64,000 nt of DNA from Lycorma delicatula (GCF_047948215.1 NC_134456.1:78358515-78422514), one strand, 5' to 3'; shown: positions 44,345 through 56,229, counted from the first letter of the stretch. A program made the numbers and translations. The notes: generated by a model from the letters alone, not told the origin.

Positions 44345-45570
44345 GAAGCAGCACGTATGTTCTCTTTCGTAGTTACAAGAATAAAGTAGATATTATCATT
44401 TACATTACAATTAAAGTAAGATTTTAAAAATATTGTTTGTTAAAAGTGATAGATGAATCTAATTCCTCCTTCATTTGAAAATTTATTAAAATAATAAAGA
44501 AGGCATTCTTGGAGTAAATACTTTTAGGTTTCTTATGAACACTTACTACCTTAAAAACATTTTATAAAAATAATTAAAACTTTTAATTTTTTGTAGTTAA
44601 AAACTACATTAAATTGATTTAGTTTTTATTTTTAAGGGCTGTGTGTGCTGTTTCAAGGAAGTTATAATATAAATTGATGAAGAAATAATTTTGGTTAAAA
44701 TTATCTTGAAAATTTTCATCAATGTGTAGGATGTTTAAAGTTTAGTTTTATATAACCATTTTTATATCACTTAAGATCTGATAATTGTAATTAAAAGCAA
44801 ATATTTTTTTTTTTTTTTATAATTTCCTACAAACAATAATAAATTTGTTATATTTTCATAACTCTGAAAATAGGCACATTAAGATTATTTAATTTGAATT
44901 ACGTTGACTAGGAAATGAAAATGACTAAACTCCCAAATCTCCTGCTTACTTGCTTTTACTTGCAAAAGTTTACAACAGTCATTAGAAGGAATCAATAATT
45001 CATAGAAACCTGTCGGCATTCGCATCTCGCCCACAATTAGCGTACTAACGATGTTGTTATTCTGCCTACATGCAACGCTTTGCAATGGTTAATTTTAAAC
45101 AGGCGTCATACGTCTTATAACAGCGGATAATGCCACTTCTAATAACAATATCCATTTAAATAAACCTATTCATAAAATAATTAATTTCTGAATTCTCAAG
45201 AACAATTTATTTAGTACTATAATCTGTGTGTAAATATATCCATTCTCATTACAGTGAATAGGTATTAAATTACTTAAAGCTGAATAACATTTTATGATAT
45301 CCACATAAACCATTAGAAATATGTAATACGATAGTAATAATCCTTTGGTTTGTTTGATTGATTAAATAATTAATTATTAATGCACGAAGGGCAGCATTAA
45401 TGACAAATACAATGTTAGCAATAGCATTAAGGGTTGTCATTAGAAAACCACTTAATGTAGCTAAAATCAGATCTTTGAAGACTAAAATTAGCTTTGATAA
45501 AATCAGTTGAATAGATAGACTACAATCAAACCTTATTATAACTGAAACATGATACCGCATATTTTTTCAT
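44345..45570. other. AT-rich sequence without recognised features
   Basis: Open frames of 66-96 codons on the minus strand have no recognised family. The 96-codon frame at 45270-45560 encodes an Ile/Leu/Asn-rich hydrophobic sequence expected from random AT-rich DNA. Confidence 0.5.
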
Positions 45571-45572
45571 TA

Positions 45573-45573
<1 letters not shown>

Positions 45574-45626
<53 letters not shown>

Positions 45627-45627
45627 T
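45574..45627. repeat. (CA)n-(TA)n microsatellite
   Basis: A CA run from 45574 to 45610 followed by a TA run. Confidence 0.95.
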
Positions 45628-45715
45628 AGTAAAACTTCACTCCTAACAAATAAAACATGATACAAAATTAATGTTCTCATATTAAGTGATTTACAACAGT
45701 ATATACTAAGAGGGC

Positions 45716-45753
45716 ATCTTTGATTAATATATATATATATATATTAATCAAAG
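45716..45753. repeat. Perfect 38-bp palindrome with TA core
   Basis: ATCTTTGATTAAT on the left and ATTAATCAAAGAT on the right flank an alternating TA core, giving an exact inverted repeat. The non-TA arms of 13 bp each make it more than a plain microsatellite. Confidence 0.9.
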
Positions 45754-45754
45754 A

Positions 45755-46800
45755 TTTCCCCTATTATAAGTCTCTTACTATACTAGACAAAGGGGTACAA
45801 AGGATATGCGGCTAGAAAGGGATAATGTTCTAACAGACAGTCCTATAAGACACTAATTATTAAACCCTCCAAGTAAAGGACACGTAATTACATTTATAAT
45901 TAGTCTGTTATTGTTATTATTATAATTATAATTTGTAAATAACTTAATCCATCATGTAATTCGAAGTTAATGAAAACAGAATTAGATAAATAGCTGTTAA
46001 ACTAAATTTAAAACTCGCATAACAATTAGAAATAAGCAAAATGAAAATCGTACTGGATGTCATCATAAAAGATATTTTCCGATTTCTTAGTAATATTAAA
46101 TCCTAAACCAATCTCTTGTTTTTTCTATTTTGTATGTAAAGTATGCAGAAAAGCATTTAAAAATGTAAAATTAATCGATATAAAAAATATATATAAATTT
46201 AAGGAAATTTGAATTAGATAAGGTTTAATATATTAAAAAAATTAAGTGAATGATACTGAAATGTTTAAAACCCGTTTTTCTTGTTTTTTGTCTACAGTTC
46301 TTATTTACAGTTGTTACAAATTACGTTGTTCTTTTTATCAAGTTGTTCTTATTTGAATTTCTTTTAGTTGTTTACTGGTTCTTATTTTTCTTTGGTTTTG
46401 TAAATGTATGTGTAGTCCTATTACATAAATGTTAAACATTTATTAATTGTTTTCTTGTTTTCATAAATGAATAAATCGTCGTTTCTATTATAACTTAATA
46501 ATTTTCGTAATAGTATTATTATTAACATTTCTTTTTTATCATAATTCGTTTATTTACGTTCGGTTCCAAGAAAGAATCATAAGTATATAAAATTACATTA
46601 AGAGCTTGATGAGGAGTTTCTAATGAACCCCTTCAATAAAACCCACATACATAAGATAGTTGTCAAATATGATATAAATATATGATAATATATAAATACA
46701 TAAGACAACTTGCATAAATGTACTTGAACAGATTTACATCATAAAAAGTACAAAAGTCCGTAAATTCCAAACAAAAAAAAAAAAAAAAAAATTAAATTAA
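45755..46800. other. AT-rich sequence without recognised features
   Basis: A 61-codon plus-strand frame at 46250 is almost entirely Phe, Leu and Val and has no family resemblance. A-run at 46772-46790. Confidence 0.5.
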
Positions 46801-46859
46801 AAGGTAATAATTTGCTTAGGAATGAAATTTAGGCCCTTCATCAGGCATAGAGAAGATTC

Positions 46860-47960
46860 TCATTACTTAGGGATGTCGCCTCATCTAAAGAGTCAGTCAG
46901 ACTCACCCAGGTTTAGCACGTGCCGCAAGTAGTAGCGTCTCCGCCTTTAATCCGGAGGTTCCGGGTTCAAATCCCGGTTAGGCAAGCCATTTTCACACAC
47001 GCTACAAATCATTCATCTCATACTCTGAAGCAATATCTTACTGTAGTCCGGGAGGTAAAAACAAATGAAAAGGTCTAGCACGTGAATGCGTTTGAGATCC
47101 CGGACATCCGCACTGTTGTCTAGGAAATTCAGGGCTACATATTTCACATTATTACCTAGCCGGCGTTACAATGGCCTGGCCATTATTACTAATTGGCTAG
47201 GCTAGGTAATGTAAACAGAATCGCTTGTTTCCTTCAGGACATAAGACAATTCCAGATAGTTATGAATTTCTTCGTTTCGTCCATACCACGACACCTCTGT
47301 AATGATTCTCTTCAACTCTTTCTAGAAGCGTTTATAACTTCAATGTTGCCCTCGCCCTTCTTCATCGTATCGTTTAGCTGTATAACACACATCTAAATTG
47401 GTTTCAGAATGACCTTGTATATTAAAAATTTGTTGATCAACGAAAAATGTAATTCCTGCTTAATAACCAATAAAACTCCTGAAATCTGATATTTAGCTGG
47501 TTTTTCTTCTGTTTCACATGGTTCTTCCGTGTCAAGCGACTAGCAAGATGGAGCATGAGGTATATTGTCAGAATGACGGATGAAACTTCCGTCTAGGTTG
47601 ACTTTGGGGACTGTCACCCATCCTTAATGTAAATATGATATGAGTCGATTTATTGCGCTTTACTTTTATTCTTCACTTTGTTAGCCACTCACCGATCATG
47701 ACCAACGCTGATTGAAGCTTCTCCGAGGCCAGACGATTGCTTCATCAACACCCAGGATCGCAGTGTCATCAGCAAATGAGGCAATGGTTGCATAGTCCGG
47801 AGTCAGAGGGTCCGCAGTGTAAATAGAGTACATAGCCAGTTCAGAGCTATGAGGAATCCCCGATCTAATGTCAAAGAACCCAGATAACTAGTTGAACCTG
47901 ACCTGGGAAAAACGCCTATCGAGGAAGTACTGCAAGACTAAACAGAAAGGTTGGGTTTTG
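46860..47960 (-). pseudogene. Jockey-like LINE ORF2 relic split by a SINE1
   Basis: Minus-strand reading from 47960: FLDRRFSQVRFN and FFDIRSGIPHSSELAMYSIY (palm), then TIASFADDTAILGVDEAI, the catalytic FADD box at about 47755-47790. Next comes RIKVK..KSTHIIFTLRMGD (47600-47690) and, after loss of the middle, VKYVALNFLDNSADVRDLKR with IHVLDL (47075-47150), the typical end of jockey-group ORF2. The coding end resumes left of the SINE1 as HVLNLGESD and a stop near 46890. The order and motif wording resemble the relic at 11140-12180, suggesting the same or a related family. Stops and frameshifts are present. Confidence 0.8.
46923..47072 (+). mobile_element. SINE1 insertion in jockey relic, with target duplication
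   Basis: SINE1 body: GCAAGTAGTAGCGTCTCCGC, CTTTAATCCGGAGGTTCCGG, B box GGTTCAAATCCC, CATTTTCACACACGCTACAA, CTCTGAAGCAATATC, AGTCCGGGAGGTAAAAACAA. Direct repeats GTTTAGCACGTG (46911-46922) and GTCTAGCACGTG (47073-47084) flank it, 12 bp with one mismatch. The host sequence reads through as jockey C-terminal coding DNA once the SINE is removed. The first bases of the SINE overlap the target site, so its exact 5' end is uncertain by a few bases. Confidence 0.9.
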
Positions 47961-47964
47961 GTTA

Positions 47965-50125
47965 TAAAGCAAAAAGTAATATTAATTGATAACATTTTGT
48001 TGAAGAAAATTTGGGATTTACGCTAAGACACTTCAAATCTTTTTAAAATTTTCATAATATTAATGCTTCTATGATTGTACTAAACGATTTGCTTTATTCG
48101 GTTAGATTTTGTAATCTGTTAATTTTTATTTTTTTTAAATTTCTGTCTTTTAAATAAATTAATCCAACATACACAATTCGAAGTTTATTTGTGGGAATTG
48201 TGAATGACAATTTTGTAGGTTCGATAAATGACAATCCCGAACGGAGTTTGTAACTTTTTCGCTTGTGTTCAGAAGCCTGACGAATGAGAATTTAATTACT
48301 ATTTACATAATAAAGATGCTCTAATGCAAATAAACTTTCTTCTATTACTTGATTACTTTAACATAACATTTTCTTTTGATTGACTAACAAAAACTGATAC
48401 TGTTGGTTTCTAGTGGATAAAAAAAAAATTTCAATAATTTTCAAATATTTTTCAGTTTTCTGTACACTTCTAAGCTGTTACAAATAAAGTCTATATTTTC
48501 TGATAAAATAGAGATTTTAATTTAGTGATTACATTTTCATTGACATAAATATGTGCAAATCAATAAATATTTCAATTTATTTTTCAAGAAGTCCAAATTT
48601 AAGGGTTTTCAGTTTTTTTTTGTTACAAAAACGTTTGATTTTTGCTTTCATCATAAACTAAAATAAGCCTTGCCATGTACAAAATTTAAAAATTTTCATA
48701 TTAAAATATAATTTTAATTATAAAATTATAATTAAATTTAAATTATTTAAATTATTCAAATATTCTAAGGTCTATTTTTCCTTTTTCTTTTTTAGTTTAA
48801 TAATTTACCTTTTGAAAATATATCTATAAATATTTAAATACGTTTTTTGGATTAAAATCTTTTACGTAGTTATATTACATCTTTGTACGTATTAAATCAA
48901 TTAACTTCGTTATTCAGATTAAATATTGTTTAATTAGTTAAACTTGGCAAAACGATTAATTATTTTATCTAAGATGAACATGAAAAAAAATTTTTTAAAT
49001 AGAGATAAATAAGGATTCTTTTTTTAAGAGAAAGTATTAACATAAACTTCTTAGATTTTTAAAGCTTTTTTCTTAATAAATTTCCCCTTCTTATTGTTCT
49101 TTAGAAAAAATAAGTGTAATACATTATGAAGGCCAGTTCCTCTACCTTTAATCTATAGATGATATATTTTATCATTGTAGTGTGCGATATTCCCTGAAAA
49201 AACCGACTATAAAAAAAGTAGTTAGTTAAATTTTAAAATTAATTTAAAACTTATTAAATAATTTATTAAGCAACACTTATTAATAAATTAAAAATGAACT
49301 TTTGTTTAATAATATGTAATATGTAGGGTTTTGATTTTATTACATATTTTTTAATTTTCATTAATTTTTTTAATAAATATGATAAAACAGTACAAAAAAA
49401 GTTTTTCTTTGTTTTTTTTTCTGTGTACGTGATAATGAGTAAGTTTGAAATACACTGGATCTGGTAGGAAAATTTATAATATTTGAAAGATTGAGAATTT
49501 TTTGATAATGAGATTTTACGTTATGATTTTACTTATACTGCCCATTTTGATTTAAAAATTTTTCTTTGTTGATTTTTTACTTTAAAATTAACAGAGTAGA
49601 GAAGGGAAAACAAAATATTTCTATTAATATATTATTAAGATACCAAATTACTTGTAAATATATTTTTTATTTATTTTCCAAAGTTTAAAATAAAATTTCT
49701 GTTGCAATTCCCTGTTTCAAAATTATAAGCTACTCTATTTTTTTATTTATTTTTTGTTAAACAAAGTATTTTAAATTACTTTAACCATTTACGTAAATAT
49801 AATATTTTTTTCTTTAGCAACAGGTGCGTTTTTAGAATTATTATTGAAAAAATAACAAACACAAACAAGGTGACCAACGTCTTTAAGGTAGAACGATCGT
49901 TTACCTTTATAAATCTGACAGTTGCATTCGTGAAACCTGTAGATTTAAACCAAGCTGTATGACTTATGTGTTTAATACATAAATATATTTTTCAGGATGA
50001 AAGATTTTATATTACAATATGTTTTCTAATGACATTTAAATAAATATTTTTCAATTTTTTTATTAAGATATAATAAATAAAACGTGTTATATTTGAAAGG
50101 TATTAACTTTTTCTTCTTCTTCTGG
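47965..50125. other. AT-rich sequence without recognised features
   Basis: More than 2 kb with only homopolymers and very short frames. No feature could be supported. Confidence 0.6.
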
Positions 50126-50129
50126 GCAG

Positions 50130-50500
50130 ACCCACAGGTAAGTACAACAAAGCCTCGGGGAGTGTCCAATACTTTAACGAGCCTCCCTGTCTACCGGCCA
50201 TACGTCCGGCAGGACCGATCGGCTCATATCGTTTTTCTTTTTTGTTCTGATTCTACCTTCTGAAACGGAGTGACCAGGCCCAACTATGTCGTCCCTGTTT
50301 CCTCACTCTTTCACGTTAAAGCCCAACAGAGCTATGATCGGGGCGGGGGGGTGTAGCGACCGGAACGTCACTAGGCGGATGTCTTTCCCTACGGGGTTGA
50401 GATGTTCCCCCACTCCAGAAGCCGGGACTCGGTCTTTATGCCTTCACCTCTAGAGGAGACTTCCCAAGAGGGGGCGTCCCCGCCGGGACTGCGGTCTTTT
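50130..50500 (-). repeat. LINE 3' untranslated region
   Basis: GC-rich block with the same ordered landmarks as 29130-29545 (GGGGAGTGTCC, CAACTATGTCGTCCCTGTTT, AGAAGCCGGGACTCGGTC, CGCCGGGACTGCGGTC). It lies on the 3' side of the minus-strand reading frame at 50500-51185. Confidence 0.7.
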
Positions 50501-51185
50501 AATGCTCTGGGGTCCCTGTTCTCATAGCCACTGTCCACTCTGCAAGCAATGGCAAATAGCAGCTCCATAGAGGGCTGTCGGTCACCCTCTCGCTTCCTCT
50601 CTTTTTCGCGTATCGTACAATCGTATTTGCTATGAATCCTGTTATTATGCCATTCTCTTGTTCTCCTTGAAGCATCTTCTGCATCATGTTATCAGCGTAA
50701 GGCATGCCTACCACCTCAACACAACCTCGCCTGTCAGTCTTCCATCACCAGCACTCGAACATTAAATGCTTGGGGGTGTCCAGCTCTCTGCAGTACGAAC
50801 AATCATCGTCTTCAACCCTCTGCCTTTCGCAAAGATACACTCGGAATTCACCGTGGCCGGTCAGAAACTGATAAAGCCAAAAATTCAGCTCCGCAAATCC
50901 CCTCCCGATCCACAGTCCAAGTTTTTAATCAACCAGTGTGTCGACCGCACTTTAGTTGACGCATTCCACTGAATCTGCCATTCCTCGAGCATGTCTTTTC
51001 ACGCAGTGTTCTTCCTGACCTCCTCCATAACTCTCTTGTGCATCTTTACTAGTTCCTGTAGAGGCGGTTTTCCCGCAACCATCAGAGCTGCCTCCTTGGA
51101 CACCAATTAGTAGGCAGACGGTAACAGTGCCATTCGTCTTTGTACACCCTCAAACCTTGGAAAACCCCAAACCTTCCCCCAAACA
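50500..51185 (-). pseudogene. LINE ORF2 C-terminal relic
   Basis: Minus-strand reading from about 51170: RRMALLPSAY, KEAALMVAGKPPLQELVKMH and RVMEEVRKNTA, then KNLDCGSG, FLTGHGEFRVYLCERQRVED (about 50880-50810) and CSYCRELDTPKHLMFECW (50805-50750). The LTGHG-x-F-x-x-YL block followed by a C-x2-C...H-x3-C cluster is the usual C-terminal end of R1/I-group LINE polyproteins. The 71-codon frame at 50499-50714 continues this protein and ends near its natural stop. One or two stops and frame shifts break it. The reverse transcriptase domain is absent. Confidence 0.78.
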
Positions 51186-51189
51186 GGGA

Positions 51190-51775
51190 TTCCTTACAAG
51201 AGCACTGAATTTACAATATCTGTGTGAACAGCGCGTGCGCGAACACACACGCATTCGCACATATATATAAATGTTAACATATAAATCAATATGTCTGTGT
51301 TTGTTTGATTGTTTGTTTGTATGTATCGGTGTTTTTGAAACCGCTTGGCCGATTTGAATTGCTCTTTTATATCTGTAATTAGTGATTTGTAAACACTGTT
51401 TGGGAGGCGAAAATTTATCCAGGTAGAGCTATTATGAATGAGCAGTATGGATTATATTGGTGGATCTCTAATTTTACTTTAATTATATGTAATGGCTTAC
51501 AAAATCATATTTTGTAAAAGATATATATTAGGTTTTCTAAAACGTATTGGGCCTTTGGAGGTCAAAATTGAGAACACATTTATGGTTATTAGAAAATAAC
51601 ATTTACGGTTATAACATTAGAGCGGTATCAAAATAACATTATATGAGACGGCATATGCGCAGTTTTTTGATAACACATTTTTTCAGCTATTTTTCTGGCA
51701 ACACTATAATTCCGTTGCTGAAGAACTACTGTGGTTTCCGGTAAAAAAATTGGTTTTCACAGGTCTCTTCTGAAA
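51190..51775. other. GC-richer flank, possible Helitron-like 5' end
   Basis: GCGCGTGCGCGAACACACAC (near 51230) precedes TATATATAAATG and a GT-rich stretch with CTGTGTTTGTTTGATTG. This resembles the start of some insect Helitrons or other elements, but no matching 3' end was found. Otherwise no feature. Confidence 0.3.
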
Positions 51776-51779
51776 CTAA

Positions 51780-52485
51780 TATAACACCATTCTGGGAGTT
51801 CTGCAGAAACCAAAACAAATGACAGTTTGTCGGTATCAGATACGGGCTATGCGGTAGATGCAACCTCCCAGTCAAGTTCTTTCAGTCTCTGACGGGTCGT
51901 TAAAGATGTATTGGGGTCTAGCCTTGTCAGAGGAGTATACGACACCCTTTCTATTGATAAAATCAGGCCGTTTCAATTGGTACTGCAATCGCGCTAATCG
52001 TTGACAGGTTAAATCTAACTTCATCATTTTTCCGGGCAGCAGCAGTTCTTGATGAACGATGCCCTTCCAATCGCACCAAACGCACAGCATAACCTTCACC
52101 GGGCGTTAGTGTGAGCTTAGCCACAGACCGTGAAGCTTTTCTCTTCGCTTCAACCACAATCTTTTTTTCGCGAATTGTTGTCGTAGTTATCCACTTTTTA
52201 TCACTATCTCAGATCATCTATCTCAGAAACGGCTCGATCTCGTTACGTTTCAGTGGATATTCGCAGAAACATATTCGATCGAGTAAATTTTTCACGTAGT
52301 GTCAGATCACGTAGCACCAAAACGTCGAGCTTCTTTTTTTATCCTGCTTTCTCAACCAGGTTTAACGTTGTTTGGTGGTGGATGTTTTGGTCATTGGCGT
52401 TGTCATGACTGCTTACATACCACCAGCCTTCCTCGATTTTTGCCAGAATATGCTGACTCTAACTGGTGCTTAAAAGGTTCAATAC
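51780..52485 (-). pseudogene. Decayed mariner transposase
   Basis: Minus-strand blocks in order: LVEKAG-KKKLDVLVLRDLT-like helix-turn-helix end (about 52380-52310), NMFLRISTET (52280), DNYDNNSRKK (52195-52165), LCVWCDWKGIVHQELLLPGK (52085-52030), LARLQYQLKRPDFINRKGVV (52000-51945) and VYSSDKARPQ (51950-51920), where the last is a degraded form of the H-Q-D-N-A-R-P-H catalytic box with its Asp kept. WDWKGI and NRKGVV are characteristic of the mauritiana-type mariners. The first catalytic GDE and third Asp are lost or out of frame. Terminal repeats were not recognised. Confidence 0.82.
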
Positions 52486-52499
52486 ATTTTAGACTAAGA

Positions 52500-53715
52500 T
52501 AATATTTTTTAATAAGCTTTTGTGTGTATTTTACACATATAATTAAATCTACGTCTTAAAAACTGCCACATTATGTATAATTTTCATATATTTCTTATTT
52601 CATTTAATAGAAGTCCATTATTTCAATAATTGCGCTTAATATGCTGTTACCTCATTACTTCACACTATGGAACTTATTTGTTTGAACGGGATTACATATG
52701 AGAGGCACACCAGCTTTATTTAAAATTTGGATATGAAATTGTTCTAACTAAACAATAATAATTTAGATGATTGAAACAGTTTACATATTATGACTTCTTG
52801 AAATATTTACCGGTAGATTTTCTTGACGTAAGATGGATTTTTATTTTCCTTACATTTTACCAAAAAAGGAAGAAAAATATGTTATAAAAAAATATAATAA
52901 TGTTTTTCACCTACTAAACAGATATATTTATATATAAATAAAAATTACCTTGTGTTTCTTAGAGTATAAAGTTTTTTTTATTTATTAATCAGACTTTAAT
53001 CTTAATAAAAACTTTTAAAAACGTTTCAGACGCAGATTGTTTCACCTTTGTTTTAAACATTTGTAATCCATGTGGATTTTTTAATCCACGTGCTCATTAT
53101 ACATTCTGATAACCTATTTAACAATTCTAAGAAAAGATTTCTAGTGATGAAAGATTTTCCAGCGGATCGTAATGTTTCAGGAAAGAGTTGTATTCACTCA
53201 CTCACTCAGAATGCAAATTTCAAAAATGTAATAAGAAAAAACAGCCGACTTTCTGTTTGGTTGGTTTGTTTATTAATCTGCTTAAGATGCATTGACCGAA
53301 AATATTTCAAGTGACGAAATTAATTTACAAAAACATTCTCACAGGTTTCCTTTTTTTAATTTTAAACAGGGTTTCCAAGAGTCTTTTGAAAAAACTTTTT
53401 TTTGATAATTTACTACCAAAGACTGCGTTACAGTAAAAACTTTCATGTTATAAATATTAGATAAAACAGATTTTCAACTCCTTTTTAGATCTTCTTCTTC
53501 CCAAACTAGGTTCTATTTCCCCAAATCCTGTTAATTATTTATTTTCATTTAATTACTTGATGATTTTTTAGCAAATGATTTCAGGGGAAACAAAAAAAAA
53601 TTTAAAGAACTTGTGTTTGGAATGTTTAACAAGATCATTACTGAGAGTCCAGTCTGGTTAATAGATAAAAAAAAACTTTATCTCCTAACGAATATCAGGT
53701 ACGATAATTTAACTT
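52500..53715. other. AT-rich sequence without recognised features
   Basis: Nothing supported; an 80-codon frame at 53072 has no recognised relatives. Confidence 0.5.
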
Positions 53716-53721
53716 ATATAC

Positions 53722-54262
53722 AGAGTGTATACAAAGTCCTCCCGGGACTTTCATAACCTATTCTACTTGTGAAAATAATGGAAAGGTTTACATAAACACA
53801 TGTCTTAAAATGCTTTGTTTGCGAATTACGACTAGTGAAAGATATCGCTCGGATTTCAGCTACTCTGGTTAAATGAGGTCGGAGTGAAATTTTCAGGACG
53901 TTAAATATAGAGTAGAACTAATGATTTTTTTATGGATTTTGTACTAAAAAATTGAATAAAATAGATCTCAGAACCGTATCTGTAGTAGTTTTTGAGAAAT
54001 TTGGGGTGAAACCTAATAATTTGGAGTAAAAACCTGTAATAATATTGTTAAGTGGACAATGAAAGTATAAAATCTTTAAACAAACTTATACGTAATCTAA
54101 TTATGAGCAAAATTGTTAAGATAAGTTGAATAAAACAATGAAAGGTTAGAAAAATTCGAATTTTTATTAGAAAGAGTACACTAGAAAAAAGTGCATTATT
54201 ATTATTATTATTATCTGAATCAGTTTATAATAAATATTCAAAAATGAGCCCGCCATTTACAA
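53722..54262 (+). repeat. Repeat family B, copy 3
   Basis: AGAGTGTATACAAAGTCCTC, GGGACTTTCATAACCTATTC, GTGAAAGATATCGCTCGG, ATTTCAGCTACTC, ATAGATCTCAGAACCGTATC, AAAAATTCGAATTTTTATTA, and the terminal AAAAATGAGCCCGCCATTT at 54240-54258. An (ATT)n run at 54196-54212 interrupts the distal part. Confidence 0.82.
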
Positions 54263-54302
54263 CGCATCAAATTTTTAAGAGAAATTTTTAGCAGTAAATT
54301 CT

Positions 54303-54712
54303 GTTATAAATTTTTACTTCCTTATTCGAAATAAAGGAGATATTGTGATCCCGAAAAATTTTAGTTTTCAGATTTCAACGGAAATATCAATTTTGACTAG
54401 TTTCGGCGTGACGACTGTACATACGTACGTACATACTTATGTGCGTAGGTATGTATCTCACATAACTCAAAAAGATTAGCCATAGGATGTTGAAATATTG
54501 AATTTATGACTGTTGTAATATCTAGTTGTGGACCTCCCCGTTTGATTGCAATCGACTTGACCAAAAATGTCCAAAAAATACCAAAATCCAAAATATGTGG
54601 ATTTTCGATTTTTTATTAACTGCAGTAATAAGCTCTCATTGAGAGCTTTTCAAAGATATATCATAAGTGATTTACTTATTTTCATTGGTTCCAGAGTTAC
54701 ATTTGTGTTTAA
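54303..54712 (+). repeat. Repeat family A, copy 4
   Basis: Plus-strand copy with the 5' end TTTACTTCCTTATTCGAAAT, AAAGGAGATATTGTGATC, GATTTCAACGGAAATATC, AGTTTCGGCGTGACGAC, ACATAACTCAAAAAG, TCTAGTTGTGGACCTCC, GATTGCAATCGACTTGACC, AACTGCAGTAATAAGC and TTTTCATTGGTTCCAGAGTT. The 3' third, including the B-box-like motif, is missing. It lies 40 bp after a family B copy. Confidence 0.85.
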
Positions 54713-54855
54713 GTTAATCCAGCAACTCATGTATTAGTAAAGATGGTACTATAATATTACAATACTTAAAAATTTAAATACTTTATTTTAACCGTAACGA
54801 AGAAAATTTAAGATGAAATCAGAAGAATTTATTAAGGTTTTTTTTTATAAGTGTA

Positions 54856-55582
54856 CTAGCAGATCCGGAAATGCTATTCCTAGATTTGAGTATATATATA
54901 TATATATAGATTAAATGAACACAATTGAAAGTTTGATAAAACATTAACAAAATGAACTTACGAAACTTCATAAAATTTAACCTTTCCCTTTTACCCTTTC
55001 TCCCTTTGCACCTTTTCCTTCCCCTTTTCCTTGTTCCTCCTTTTATCATTTTCCCCAATTTCATCTTTACCATATTACTTTCCCTTTCCCCGTTTCCCCG
55101 TTTCTCCATACCCTTTCCCCATTTTCCTCCTTCTTCCATTTCTTTCCTCCGTTTCTTTCCCTTTCCACTTTCCTTCTTCCACTACCTTTTCCTTTTTTTG
55201 TGTTCCCTTTTACTTTTTTACATTTTCCCTTCTTTTCTTTTTATCTCTTTTGATTTTTCCCTATTTCTCTTTTCTGATTTTTCCCTTTTTCCCTGCGCGT
55301 AAATCGGTCCAATAGTTTTTTAGCCTATAGCGGACACACTTATCGGAAACACTGAAATGGAATCGTAAAATATTTAGTATAGCGAGTGTTGCTTTTACAT
55401 CCAACAGATAGCACTGTTTTTAAAAACAAGCATGTTTTTACCTCTCACAGGTGTGACATCTTAGGTATATAAAAATACGATTCGAATGCAAAGTTGTGTC
55501 AAAATTTCAAAGCAATCGATGTAGAACTTTTGGTGATTTAAGATTTTGAAGAAACGAATATTTACATTTTTATTTATATAGT
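54856..55582 (-). mobile_element. Probable short non-autonomous Helitron
   Basis: On the minus strand the 3' end shows GGAATAGCATTTCC (stem GGAA/TTCC), seven bases, and CTAG at 54856-54859, followed by host T. The 5' end reads ACTATATAAATAAAAATGTA, like the TC-TATATAAATAAAAATG start of insect Helitrons with the first base changed, and is preceded by host A. A subterminal GTTCTACATCGATTGC region parallels that of the Helitron at 22641-24110 (GTTCTGCACCGATTTAGC). The interior carries a long pyrimidine-rich tract on the plus strand. There is no coding capacity. Confidence 0.5.
54975..55295. repeat. Long polypyrimidine tract (plus strand)
   Basis: More than 300 bases almost free of purines, with recurring CCCTTT and CCTTTTCC motifs. 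Open frames of 94-116 codons across it are Phe/Leu/Pro/Ser repeats and are artefacts. Mirror-type purine-pyrimidine tracts can form triplex DNA. Confidence 0.85.
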
Positions 55583-55584
55583 TT

Positions 55585-56225
55585 GTTTCAATTTTTTTTT
55601 TTTTTTTGTTAACAATATCTGGATAAACTTTGTCCTATGTTGTTGCAATATCCATTTTTGAGAGCATCTTTTTCGTTCCACTGGATCAAAAATATTTTAT
55701 CTTTTTTTCGTATATTTTACTTGTGATGATCGATTATTCAATCTGTTCATGATTTCAGATTTTTATTCATCTTTTATTTTAACCCCAAAAAATATAAATA
55801 GGAATAATACTATAATTCTATGCGGTATAAAATGTAGCACAATACGTTAACTAAAACAAAATTATCCATTTAATAAAATCACAATTTCATTCGTATAATG
55901 TAGACACGAATGTTAATACTATCAACAAAGATGTCATAATATACATTAATTTTAGACAACTGTTGATATAGAATTATCCATCAGATTGAACAATACAATT
56001 TGAATGATATAAATATATGTTGCAGTACAACCTACTCAATAAAATTGTAATAAAAAATAGTTACTAAACAAGAAGTAAAACATATCATCCATTAAATTAT
56101 TACCGAAGAGCTCAAATAATTTTTGAGGTTGTACAAAAAGAGATAACTATTCAAAAGAACGTAGAGTATTTTTATTTGATTTTATTGCTAGTATATTCGA
56201 ATTTTTATAAATTCTATTCGAGAAT
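55585..56225. other. AT-rich sequence without recognised features
   Basis: Nothing supported. Confidence 0.5.
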
Positions 56226-56229
56226 ACAT

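Noticed and set aside
54952..55315. Open frames of 94-116 codons on the plus strand and 106 on the minus strand
   Set aside because: They read through a nearly pure pyrimidine tract and encode Phe/Leu/Pro/Ser or Lys/Arg/Gly/Glu runs. There is no family resemblance.
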